NCBI GenBank assembly: GCA_963989245.1
Contig: OZ022340.1
Span: 47,081,948 to 47,145,947 of the forward strand
Length of the DNA: 64,000 nucleotides
Source: Nansenia antarctica
Lineage: Eukaryota; Chordata; Actinopteri; Argentiniformes; Microstomatidae
Reading direction: 5' to 3'
Shown here: piece after piece, positions 42,433 through 53,072 of the stretch
Numbering within the stretch: the first letter of the stretch is position 1
Layout of the letters: each line of letters starts with the position of its first letter
Translations under genes and position numbers: made by a program
Notes under the pieces: model-generated
Databases searched by the model: none
The model's input: the letters and a program-made list of their open reading frames with translations, nothing else
What the model was told of the DNA's origin: nothing

Positions 42433-42926
42433 GGACTTACATTTATTTGTTGTCTTATCAAGGATGGCCTTAGCCGATACGATCTTGCCATACGGCTGGC
42501 AGAGTTTGACTAGATCCAGGTCGGTGGTTGCCGGGGGCAACCCGCGGATGTACAGGTTGGTTTTGCTGAGCTGGTCCCAGCCCGTGGTGCTGCTGTTGCT
42601 GCTGCTGCTCACCGTGCTATCTTTCAATCTTTCTCCTCCACTTCCTCTTCTATTTCTTCTTTCACCATCAAAGCTTTTTCCTCCTCTTCCTCTCTTCCAG
42701 CCACCATCATTTCTTCTTCTTCCTCTTTCACTAACACATTATGTTCCAGTGGTTGACTGCAGTCCTCCAACTTCACTGCCACCATCTCTGGACCCTGCTG
42801 TGAAACAAGGGACTCTGTGGACTTGGCTTCAGACATGGTAGCTGGGCTGTGAGATGGATATTTCTGCGTTTTCACCAATGTGGAGATACTGGCGCTGCTC
42901 AAAACCTGGAGAATGTACTGTATCAT
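42431..42926 (-). pseudogene. rbms: zinc-finger-type N-terminus plus RBMS RRM1 start, diverged copy outside the array
   Basis: The minus strand has the same MSEAKSTESL and Glu-rich segment (42926-42624), then RBMS from STVSSSSNSSTTGWDQLSKT to LDKTTNKCK (42627-42440). It differs from the array units by three extra codons (serine/asparagine tract) and several substitutions (LVSQQ, CSQPL), so it is an older, separate copy. This suggests the zinc-finger-type/RBMS junction predates the array. Confidence 0.7.
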
Positions 42927-42948
42927 GCAATGAGTTCACAAAACATGT

Positions 42949-42953
<5 letters not shown>

Positions 42954-42987
<34 letters not shown>

Positions 42988-42988
42988 A
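42954..42988. repeat. (CAA)n microsatellite
   Basis: About eleven CAA units. Confidence 0.95.
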
Positions 42989-43225
42989 AAGTCACAGAAC
43001 AACGTTATATAATACCGGAAGAGAGGAACAACCAAATGCACTCAAACAGGGAGAATTCAATTACTCAATTACTCAACTTCTGTAGGGCAACCTGCCATGG
43101 TGATCACTTTAACATGTGTTAACATAACGTAACATGACTTTGTAGCAGTCACACAAGTCTCAGTCATCCCTAACCCAAAGGTTTTACTTACAATGACTGA
43201 TATATAGTCCATTCACCTATTGTAC

Positions 43226-43285
43226 TGTACTACTTTGGATAAAAGCTTTGGCTAAATGACATTTACTAAATGTAAATGTAGGTAT
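43226..43285 (+). repeat. SINE 3' tail fragment
   Basis: TACTTTGGATAAAAGCTTTG followed by GCTAAATGAC is the common fish-SINE/LINE tail. Confidence 0.7.
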
Positions 43286-43422
43286 TCGATATATAGACAA
43301 ACTACAAGTCTACAAACTTTTTCAGTCAAAAGTGGACGATAGAAATGTCTTGTCTGTACATAGAAACATGTAATGCAGGCATGGGATAATAAGAAGCAGA
43401 GGAAGATGGAGAGCTGACTTAC

Positions 43423-43520
43423 GTTTGGTGATTCTTGCCTTTTCACTAGAAGAACATGCTATGATCATGCAGGATACGATAGCATAGCTCAGGTTCAGTC
43501 CAACAGCCATGGCGTTGATG
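43423..43520 (-). CDS. possible signal-peptide exon (gene not identified)
   Basis: On the minus strand, acceptor TTCTGTTGCAG precedes 43520 and donor GTAAGT follows 43423. The ATG at 43510 opens MAVGLNLSYAIVSCMIIACS, a short hydrophobic segment, then SSEKARITK. This fits a first coding exon of a secreted or membrane protein, but no downstream exon was recognised. Confidence 0.3.
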
Positions 43521-43759
43521 CTGCAACAGAAAGCAGGCAGCTCTCCCAGATCAAATCTCAGCACAACTTATCTTTAACCATCTTACATTTCAGAAGTCAG
43601 ACTGTCAAGTTCATTTAAAAACAACAGTCAATCCTTCAACTCAGTTGTCACATGGTTGCATGTGATGTTTGTTTGTTTGTTTTTTTATTTGGATCCATCA
43701 TTAGATACAGCAAATATGCAGTAGCTATTCTTCCTGGGGTCCTCATACCATAAACAATT

Positions 43760-43945
43760 TTTAATCTTAAACACTTAAATACACTTCCATAACATTCATA
43801 CATGCATACATAAGCTCTATTATTTACATTTTCAGTTGAAGACAACTTAATAACGAAATAAAGAAAAATAATACAGAAAGAAAAGTGAAGACAAAAACAT
43901 AACTCTCCTTACCTTTGGGATCACAAGATAGCTCAATTCACCAGT
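43760..43945. repeat. dispersed repeat, copy 1
   Basis: CATACATGCATACATAAGCT through CCTTTGGGATCACAAGATAG recurs at 44640-44785 in the same orientation. Confidence 0.85.
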
Positions 43946-44059
43946 GAGAAACACCTAATTGTTTTCAGGATATCCTGTATGTAAACAGATACATCTTTAA
44001 TTTTTTGTTAAAGCAAAAAGTGAGTTCACTGTGTAAACAAGAAAACACAAGAAAACACA

Positions 44060-44255
44060 AAAGTCAGGTGTCAGTCAGGTGTCAGTCAGGTGTCAGCCAG
44101 GTGTCAGCCAGGTGTCAGTCAGGTGTCAGTCAGGTGTCAGTCAGGTGTCAGTCATGTGTCAGTCAGGTGTCAGTCAGGTGTCAGTCAGGTGTCAGCCAGG
44201 TGTCAGTCATGTGTCAGTCATGTGTCAGCCAGGTGTCAGCCAGGTGTCAGTCAGA
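44060..44255. repeat. 11-bp minisatellite (GTCAGGTGTCA)n
   Basis: About 17-18 units, some with CAGCC or CATG variants. It is open in all three plus frames simply because of its unit length and composition. Confidence 0.95.
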
Positions 44256-44344
44256 GTCCGCCAGGCCTCTCTTCACCAGAGGCAGGTGGACCAGCGCTCC
44301 AGCCTCGTCATACAGGAAGACAGACAGCTCTAGGACCGGTGAGG

Positions 44345-44505
44345 TCCTCTGGTGTGGCCCAGTCGGTAGAGCACAGCTCTAATAACCACGCTTAGGTTGT
44401 GTTTTCGATTCCCGCTGGGACCATATATACTGACAAACGTATGCACTCACTGCAATGAAAGTAAGTCGCTTTCGATAAAAGCGTCAGCTAAATGACGTAT
44501 ACAGG
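44345..44505 (+). mobile_element. tRNA-derived SINE
   Basis: Head: GTGGCCCAGTCGGTAGAGCA (A box) and TTTTCGATTCCCGC (B box). Tail: AAGTCGCTTTCGATAAAAGC then GTCAGCTAAATGAC, the widely shared fish-SINE tail. Confidence 0.85.
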
Positions 44506-44639
44506 CAAGGCAGGTTTTTTTGTATAGCACATTTCATACAACAGGGGCAATTCAAAGTGCTTTACATACATTATTAAAAATACAGCAAGAGGAGCATAGT
44601 AAGAAAATAAAAATGACATGCTCATCATTTCAATGCATA

Positions 44640-44790
44640 ACATTCATACATGCATACATAAGCTCTATTATTTACATTTTTAGTTGAAGACAACTTAATA
44701 AAGAAATAAAGAAAAATAATACAGAAAAAAAAGTGGAGACAAAAACATAACTCTCCTTACCTTTGGGATCACAAGATAGCTACAACCCTC
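44640..44790. repeat. dispersed repeat, copy 2
   Basis: Second copy of 43760-43945. Confidence 0.85.
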
Positions 44791-45109
44791 CAAAGTACTC
44801 TTGTAAACTATTTTCTGAAACAAAAATTGTATTTCAAAACCTTACAGTCTGAAAATGCATTTGCCCACCTTTTGCCGGTATGCTCAGAGCAGATGATCTG
44901 AAGCTGCCCAGAGACGGTCTTCAGTTTCTTGTGACTGCGTCTCTAAGAGGTCCTCTTATGTCTGGTTGACTAAGCTGGAGAAGCACTTCCATCTTCCATG
45001 TAGTTTTCCTGTCTGCCTCGTATACAGCTCTGCTCTGCTTACACCATGTAGACACAGTCTGCTGAAAAGGTCCGGATCTCAGCAATTCTCAATTCTCGTA
45101 CATTTTTAA

Positions 45110-45370
45110 ATGTGTTTTCAGTTTTTTTGCATATTACGAAAGTTGAAGTGTTGAAGAGCCCACTCGATATAACAAACAACAGTTTTACTGTTACTATTTC
45201 ATTAAATACTTGAATTTGATTCACTCTATAGTCTGCTGTAGGCTACTGGGATAGGGATACATGGCTTGTAAAGTTACGTTTTAGGACGTGTTCAAAAGCA
45301 AGGACTGTGTGATCATCTAGTTGTGTGTTTTTAGCATGTTGATGTTCTCTCAGCAGGTTGTGATGTGCTA
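45110..45370. repeat. dispersed repeat, inverted relative of 4380-4600
   Basis: Reverse-complement matches to 4380-4600 include AAGCAAGGACTGTGTGATCA and GAAGTGTTGAAGAGCC. Confidence 0.7.
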
Positions 45371-47753
45371 AACATCCAGCTAGATGTTCATAGCGATGTG
45401 ATGTCTTAGCTCCTACTTAGTTACCAACGCGATGGTAGCAAATGCAATTCAGAGCGTTTTTCTCCTGTATTTGGTTTGAGGGGTTTGAGGGGAACCAGCA
45501 TTCACATAAGAATATCTTCTTCTATTTTCAATGTGCACTTTCATAATCTGGAACTGAAAAATGACCTTGCCCTACTTTACCAGATCCTGTCACAACTTAG
45601 AGACGAAAAGAAGGGAATACATCCTGTACTGAGTTAGGTACATCCACACTTCACTATAATGAGCAAGAGAGAAGTGTGTTTACCTCTGGTTTGTCCTCAT
45701 GTCTTTGAGCAGGAAACACCACTGCTATTATGCAAATAAGGAGGATACATACCGGCATGTATTTATAGAGGAATGAATTCTGTGTCAACCAATTTATCTT
45801 GTTTTCCATTAGCTCAGAATAGTGGAATCCTTTTCCAAGTGTGAACAAGTTGTATTCATAATGTTGACAAGAAGAAATTTGACTGGAACATTGTTGCAAA
45901 AGTGATTTGAATCCCTTTGTGATTGGCATAATAGATGGCATTGAGAGGAACACAAACTGCTTATGAGAAATGATGCTTCATTCGTTTTGCATTCCAATGC
46001 AATAGCTATGCTAGATGTTATGAAATAGGTTTAGGTTTCCAATGCTAACTGTGCTAGTAGGTAGCAAAATGGTAATCTGGTATAACAGGGGCTGTGGTAT
46101 TTTTACAGTAGGACATGACAGGTGCTTTTGACAATAGTTGATGCGGAAGCTGGACACTACTCAAACAGACAGCCAATATTCTAGCATTCACTGACAGTAA
46201 AATAATTTATTATATTTTTTTAAAATCATCTCCTGAGGGACAACTTTCAGACAGCTTTCTTCCAGAGTAGTTATAACCCTTAGAGAGGCCATACACGCAC
46301 CGCTAATGTAGATTCAGGAGTCTGCTGTGAATGCAACTGTACTGTAATTCTCAAGTGAAATGGTGAGAAACCGGTGTTAAGGAGTATGGTGCCTTACAAA
46401 GAGAGTATGAATGATACAATGAACGTGTCATTTAATGGAAGTTCTATAAAAGAAACTAAAATGGTGTTACACGGTATTGCTTGTATCAAATTGAATTACA
46501 GCGTTTATTGCTCGTAGACATCCAGGGTTGATAGGGATTTATTTCCCTTGTTAATGGAACACTACTGTTCTTAATGGAACACTGCTGTTCTTAATGGAAC
46601 ACTACTCTACTGTGTTTCTGAGCTGTAAACAGAGGCTGTTTAAAAGTCTGCGCCCCGGTTCTTCCTGGGTCGCCCCAAGTCGCCCCTTCTCATCTCAAAT
46701 GCTTCAGTTGCATTCAGAGGCGTGCCGCTGCCTGCGTTGTCAAGAGTGGGTGTTATGCCCATGGGTAGATTGAGCAACGCACTTGAGTTCAGTACTTGAC
46801 AAGCCGGTGATGCAACTGCATCACATTACCAACCAGGCGGTGACTCAGGAGAGGCCTCGGCCCTCAGCTCTGCAAACAGTTCTGCTGCTTCCTGGTGCCC
46901 AGGTTTCTAGGGAAACAGACATCTTGGTAGTCTACACTGTATTTCACCCAAAAAATTCTACACTGTATTTCACCCAAAAAATATTTTATTGCACGGCAAT
47001 AAGCAACTGAAGCCAAAGAAGTCTCTTACACTTATATAATGTGACGTAACAATAATTCTTGAAACTTGTTTCTGGCAGCAGAGACGGAACAGACATAGCT
47101 GGCATTGATGGTCTCTGGCTGAGGGCTGAAGCGTGTTCTCCTGTGCTTCTTGTCTTGGTAACCCAGCTGTTCCCGTCTCCCGTTGTTCTAGACAGAAGGG
47201 AATACTGAGCAGTTCTGTGGGTGGACAGACCAACGGCAGGAGAAAGTACACATTTTATTGGCGGATTAGTGACATAAGGTACTATTGACATGAATCAGGT
47301 GACATCAGACTTCCATGTGTCCATTCATTTATAAGAGTAGAGTAAAGAGTATAAGAGTAAAGAGTCATTCATACAAACCAAGTGTCAGGTAGGACATGTG
47401 ACACTCCATTTGAGAAAAGCCTTTGGCAGGACTAAAGCAGCAGGACGAAAGCAGCATTCAGGACTAAAGCAGCATTCCTAAATGAAATGTTTCTTTGAAG
47501 GGGTCTCATTTCTTGATCGCTGATCGTTTTTGTTAAAGACTTTCATTCTGTGATGGCTACATATTGCTTATGGATATTTACTAGTATTTCCTTGTACAAT
47601 TGTTGCAAATTGTATTTCTAATCTTACTCCAGGACAGTGGCGGTTCTACACTGGGCCAGGGGGTGGCAGTTGACCACCCATGAACATGGTTTGTCCTGTT
47701 GTTTCCCCTACAGTGTGGGTGATGATAAAATTAATAAATAAATAAAATATATA
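45371..47753. other. non-coding stretch
   Basis: No supported gene. A 27-bp unit containing TTCTACACTGTATTTCACCC is tandemly duplicated at 46933-46982. Frames near 46970-47291 have no recognised motif. Confidence 0.45.
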
Positions 47754-48650
47754 CAGTGGGGGAAATAAGTATTGAACACATCAACATTTTGTCCAGTAAA
47801 TGTATTTCCAATGAGCCTATTCAAGTGAAATTTGCACCAGACTTTGGTATTAACTCAAACAATCCAGACAAAAAATCTAAACATTAAAGTCCAAACGTAA
47901 ATAAAGTTATGTGGAATGAAACAGGAAAACAATATTGAACACACTAACTGAAATTAATTCAATACTTAGTGGAGAAGCCTTTGTTTGTAATGACAGCTTC
48001 AAGGTGCTTTCTGTATGAAGTAACTAATCACCCGCAGTATTCAGGTGTGATTCTGGCCCATTCCTCTAAACAGATTGTCTTTAAATCTTGAAGATTGCGG
48101 GGGGCCCTCTTGTGAATCTGGATCTTCAGATGCTTCCACAAATGTTCAATTGGGTTTAATCTGTTGATTGACTGGGCCATTCAGAAGTTGATTTTCTTTC
48201 TCTGAAACCAATTGCGAGTTTCCTTTGCTGTCTGCTTTGGATCGTTGTCCTGCTGGAAGGTCCACCCACGTCTCATCCTCAGCATCCTGGTGGATGGCAG
48301 CAGGTTCATCTCAAGAATCTCTCTGTACATGGCTCTCCATTCATTGTTCCTTCAATGATATGAAGTCTGCCAGTACCACGAGAGGAGAAACAGCCCCACA
48401 CCATGATACTTCCACCTCCAAACTTCACTGTTGGTATAGTGTTATTCGGATGATGTGCAGTGCCATTTCTCCTCCAAACATGGTGTGTTGTGTGACAGCC
48501 AAAAAACTAAATTCTGGTCTCATCTGACCAGAGTACATGCTCCCAGTAGTTGTCCAAATGTTGTTTGGCAAACCTTAAACAAGCTTCAACATGTCTTTTT
48601 TTCAGTAGTGCTTGGTGTCATTCTGCTTTGGTCGGCAGTCGTTCGGCAGT
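47754..48650 (-). pseudogene. Tc1/mariner transposon relic with decayed transposase
   Basis: The end CAGTGGGGGAAATAAGTATT begins at 47754 after a TA, as in fish Tc1 elements. On the minus strand interrupted transposase pieces are readable: HVLWSDETRI (second catalytic Asp), KFGGGSIMVWGCFSSRGTG, QDNDPKQTAKETRNWF and LNPIEHLWKHLKIQI (catalytic Glu). Several stops and frameshifts are present. The other end is lost near 48650. Confidence 0.85.
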
Positions 48651-48719
48651 CAGTAGTACCAACGAAAAGGCGCGGTTCCTGGTCTATGTGCCAGGCACAA
48701 TTCTTGGTCTATTTTACCG

Positions 48720-49380
48720 GGTTGCTCTATAATGGACTACATGTCTCTGACTTTCACTGAGAGCCTGTTTTTTAACACGTCACAATCATGAAAAAAAAGT
48801 GCAAATAGACAAATACAAAATATTGTGAACTGGTACCACAAACAGTGCATTAACAAGAGCAAATACAATACTGCAGCTGTTTTTAAAGTGATGTTCAGAG
48901 AAAGACAGAGGATTTGCTCTATAATGGACGATGCACGAGCGAGAGAGAGGGGGTACAGGCTCTATAATAGAGAATGAACTGAGCACCAAATGTCCAACAA
49001 GAGTGTAACAGGAATTGCTCTATAATGGACTACATGTATGGACTGTGTCTGTGCAGTCTCTGACTTTCACTGAGAGAGCCTGTTTTTTAACACGTCACAA
49101 TCATGAAAAAAAGTGAAAATAGACAAATACAGGGGGTACAGGCTCTATAATAGAGAATGAACTGAGAGCACCAAATGTCCAACAAGAGTGTAACAGGAAT
49201 TGCTCTATAATGGACTACATGTAACAATCACGGCACTAAAACACGTCACAATCATGTAAGAAAGTGCAAATAGCCAAATACAAAATATTGTGAACTGGTA
49301 CCACAAACAGTGCATTAACAAGAGCAAATACAATACTGCATCTGTTTTTAAAGTCTCTCTGACTTTCACTGAAGGAGCCT
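48720..49380. repeat. imperfect duplications of the 3' flank of the PB1/SAMD3-like gene
   Basis: TCTGACTTTCACTGA, AACACGTCACAATCATG, AACTGGTACCACAAACAGTG and GCTCTATAATGGACTACATG are repeated two or three times. The last unit overlaps the end of the coding exon at 49366. Confidence 0.8.
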
Positions 49381-52237
49381 GTTTTTTAGAGTGAGTGCTT
49401 TGTTTGAAGGTTGACGTCCTTCCAGTTCCATGAAGATCTTTTGGACTACCTCAAAGGTGTAGCGGAGGTCAGCAGGGTAGCTGAGGTTCAGGGCATACAT
49501 CATTCCGAACAGCATAGCAGCAGCTAATGCTACATTATCCAGATCTTGCAATACATTGACGCCTTCAAGGACAATTCCAATGTCCTGTGGTTCATCACTT
49601 GAAGCATGTTCTTTAAGAACATAAATCCCCACAGTGGTGTCTTCTAAGATGGCGTTTTCATCCATGCCCTGTACAAAACAGACAAAGGTAAGTAAATAAA
49701 GGTAGGTAAATAAGACCTATTAACCAAGCCCTATCAAGAAAATAATAAATAAATATTAAATTGGGCAGACAGTGACAGTTTTGATGTAGATAAGGTAAGG
49801 TGAAAGTTAAAATCAATTAATCGTTTCAGCCCAAGTGACCCACGTGATCAAGTAGGAAAACAAGAGAAGAGTGGAAGATAAAGGGAAAAGATAAGCACTG
49901 ATTCATGTACCACATATTCCTGCACAAGGGTTTCTGGATCTTCACCCATGTAGATAGAGACTCCCTTCAGGATGCACTCTCGTCCAGCATTTACATCATC
50001 ACTCTGAAAGGACATTTTCTTGATTAGTGTCTTAATTCAGCCCCTGTGCTTTATTTTAAATTCAACTACTGATGTAAACAGTCATATGGGTACATATTTC
50101 TCTGAGAATATAACACCAGTGATTCTTACGATGGTACAAGCCTTGCTGTGAGCTCCAAATCATGTAGGAAGGAGATTGACAGGAAAGAGAAAGAAAGAGG
50201 AGGTCGACAAATTATATAAAGATAAGAGGAAAAGTAAAACCTGAGACATAGATGCACAAATAGTGGAAGGGGGGAAAAAAATGACTCATGGCCTCCCTGG
50301 CTTTCCATACAATGTGTATGCCTTTCTTGCCAATACATTTTGTAGCAAATAAAACATTCTACAATTAAGCAGTAACAGACTTGAGGTCATGCTTTACCGT
50401 GGTTATTGGCACGGCTGAGGTGCGGTTATAGGCACAATGCAAAGTGGAGTGCCGCACTGCACTGTCGTTAAATATATTTTTGAAAAAGATGGGTTTGTAC
50501 TGTTAAATTTTGCTAAATCGCATTGCTTTCAGCCATCCACAATCTGAAATAGTTCTCCATTGTTTACCGTTGCTATAGCAACTTAACACAGCTGACAGCG
50601 TGTGCGGAATGATACCTTAACTGGTGATTTGCCCGTTGGTATAAAGTGGTTATTGGCACGGCTTGGAATGTGTCTTGGCCAATCACAATGCGGGGTCGGA
50701 ACTAGGTGTTGTATAATGTTCCATAACCTTTCCAGACATATAAAAAATCATAATATTTTCCAAAAACAATTGAAGATTTTTCATGACTGTGGGACCCCTG
50801 TATCACTTACGTCAGCCATTGGTGCCATGTTTCTTTTTAGTTTTTCCCCAAGCTGTCCTCCCCTCTGGTGGAACAGCTTCACCAGGTTGTCAGAATGGAG
50901 GTCCAGCTGAGACAGGAACTTGGACTGTAGTGGGAAGGTGGTGATTCTCTTGAATTCAGCGTTGATCTGAAAACGGGTAGAACGCACAAAGGAAATTGGT
51001 TTGAACGGCAAACATCAGGGAGAAAGCCACCATCACCATACAGCAAACCAGGGCAGCCTAGGAGGAAGAGAAAGCACAGACTGGTAATATACAATTAGGT
51101 ATATTAGCAATTTACCAGTGTCCTCTATACTTTTATTTTATCAACAGCAAATCCAAGACGAAAAACCCAGCATGATACGCCTTACCTCACTAACTTCAAA
51201 CAGAGCAGGCCACCTTGCCATGAAATTCTCCACCATTGGGGCATCACACACAACTTCATGCCTTCTGTGTGCGAAGGTCTTTTCCATCTTTACTTTCACA
51301 ACCTCCCTGTTGTTCCTCTTCTTTACATCTAGGAGTAGAGCTTTCTGCATTGCCTCCAGACTCTCCTCGGTTTCTGCTATTGGGTATGTCGGGCAAAAAT
51401 GTACTTCTGCTCTCTTTGCCTTTTTTATTCCGAAGGCTGCACTGCGTTTTCCTGCAGGTTTGTTTTTTAGGGAGTTTACGGTCACCTCTGGGCAGCCCAG
51501 TTTTCTCAGTTCCGTGCGGTAGTTGGATAGTTTATACTTTGAACTTGACTTCCATCCGCCGTATCCAGTGCAGGACCCCTTCTCAGCTAAACATGGATGC
51601 GTCTTGATAAGACGCTGTGCTACCTGTTCCATCTCTTTATCACTGACATAGACTTTGTACTGCACTATTTCCAGCAATAAACCATCAAGGATGGCAGACT
51701 TCAACTTGGGATCTGGAATATGTACAGTGCCATTCTGAATATAAGCTAAACTTGCCTGCTGAAGTTTTAATTCGGCATCATAAGAGAACTTAGGCACATG
51801 AAAAAAAACAGGCCAAGAGGACCGTGAACTCGTTGAGTCACTCGATGACAGTATATCTGTATCCACAGATCCATCTGACAGGGACGAAGAGTCGTGTACA
51901 GAGGAAGTACTGAAAGCTTGAGGTTGAAGGACAGGATTCAGAACAGTAGACCACTCATCATGCTGCATAGTGGTGGGCCTTGATATATCAATGACTTTAA
52001 GAGTACCTTTGTCTTCTACTTCTGGAAGTGAAGTCAGGTTAAGGAACTAATTTCCAAACAAGGAATCCTTGAATTGGAGTCGAAAATTGCCCTGAAGTCC
52101 ACACTGTTTCTTCACTTCAACCATAAGGTCTTCAACGGAGGCGGGGAGTCCATGGGAGAGAGTCAACCTTTGCGAGCTGCCATCAGTCAAGATGATCTTA
52201 AGGATTACAGGAGTCCCCATCTTCAAAGCAGTTTACT
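49366..52237 (-). pseudogene. PB1/SAMD3-like multicopy fish gene, four exons, one nonsense codon
   Basis: Exons on the minus strand: 52237-51186, 50966-50811, 50003-49911, 49668-49366, all with good splice sites (GTAAGG, GTAAGT, GTACAT donors; TTTTCAG, CTTTCAG, TGTACAG acceptors). The first ATG is at 52220. Residues 1-75 look like a PB1-type domain (VILKIILTDGSSQRLTLSHG). Later blocks WPVFFHVPKFSYDAELKLQ, HPCLAEKGSCTGYGGWKSS, NYRTELRKLGCPEVTVNSLK, GRECILKGVSIYMGEDPETL and ALNLSYPADLRYTFEVVQKI fit a large uncharacterised family common in fish and often named SAMD3-like. A TAG at 52049-52047 (after LQFKDSLFGN, probably from GAG) truncates the first frame; translation could restart at 51968. Function unknown. 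Confidence 0.7.
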
Positions 52238-52749
52238 CTGCACAGACATACACACACAAAAAAAGAAGATTAGATATCAGACATCCATACATTTTAGATT
52301 TCAAATTCAGTGGAAAAGCCTCCCCCCCACACCTTTTATTTCAATATGCCTTTTCAAAGTCACCATGCGGGCTGATCCAATCTTGTAGTCAACCAATGGA
52401 TAGGTATCAAGGAGTTCACTGAGTGCCACAAGAGTGAATGTTCTTGTGGGTGCTGGGCAGAGCTCGAAGGCTCTATAATGCTCTCTGTACCAACCACAGA
52501 GCTCTTTGACAATGTAGAATACACTCTCATGTAAAATGCAGATTTGGTCAATTTCACTAAATTCAGGCATTCCACATGCTGCTCTGTGGGCCAGTATCAT
52601 TCCCTTCCTATAGGTTATGCCCTTGGTTGTCACACACTGTGCAAGGTGAACCTCAGGTGTGTCAGATAACTTTTGCCTGATGACTTGTGCTATCTCCTCT
52701 TTAAGTAAGTATACTGGTAGAGTGGATACAGCCGAGACCTCTAGGTCAG

Positions 52750-53072
52750 ACTTGCTCTTGGATAGGGTCTGAGATATTATCCAATTTAGGCTCCCAGATA
52801 GAAGGTTCTGTAAAGGGAACATGAGGGAAATTTCTTTCATATTTAAAAAAATCCAGTAGTTTCAGTCTCCGATGGTAGGCCTGAAGGTCTCGTTTTAGGC
52901 CCGTGCGGCAGTCCTGTTGAGGGGTGGGAATGAATGTTAGCCCCTTCTCTAGCACTTCCTTTTCGGCTTCTGACAGGGAGAAGATTCTGGAGAGATTTGT
53001 TATGTTGGAGAGGGGGGTTGTTAATGTACACTCTCTCCCCTTCTCAAGTTTAAATACTTGAGCCATCTGCAC
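52750..53072 (-). pseudogene. retroelement ORF2, N-terminal fragment
   Basis: The frame overlaps the end of ORF1. It reads FSLSEAEKEVLEKGLTFIPT, LKRDLQAYHRRLKLLDFFKY and FTEPSIWEPKLDNI, reminiscent of the N-terminal region of Penelope-like or R4/Dong-like reverse transcriptases (KGLxFIPT, then an aromatic/basic RxLxL block). It is cut off at the junction with the host gene at about 52770; the few codons beyond are host sequence in another frame. Confidence 0.45.

Noticed and set aside
44005..44395. Three overlapping frames with SQVSVRCQ-type repeats
   Set aside because: An 11-bp minisatellite without stops reads open in all frames; no start context, no family.
46970..47291. 93- and 101-codon minus-strand frames
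   Set aside because: Overlapping frames without motif, splice sites or conserved pattern.
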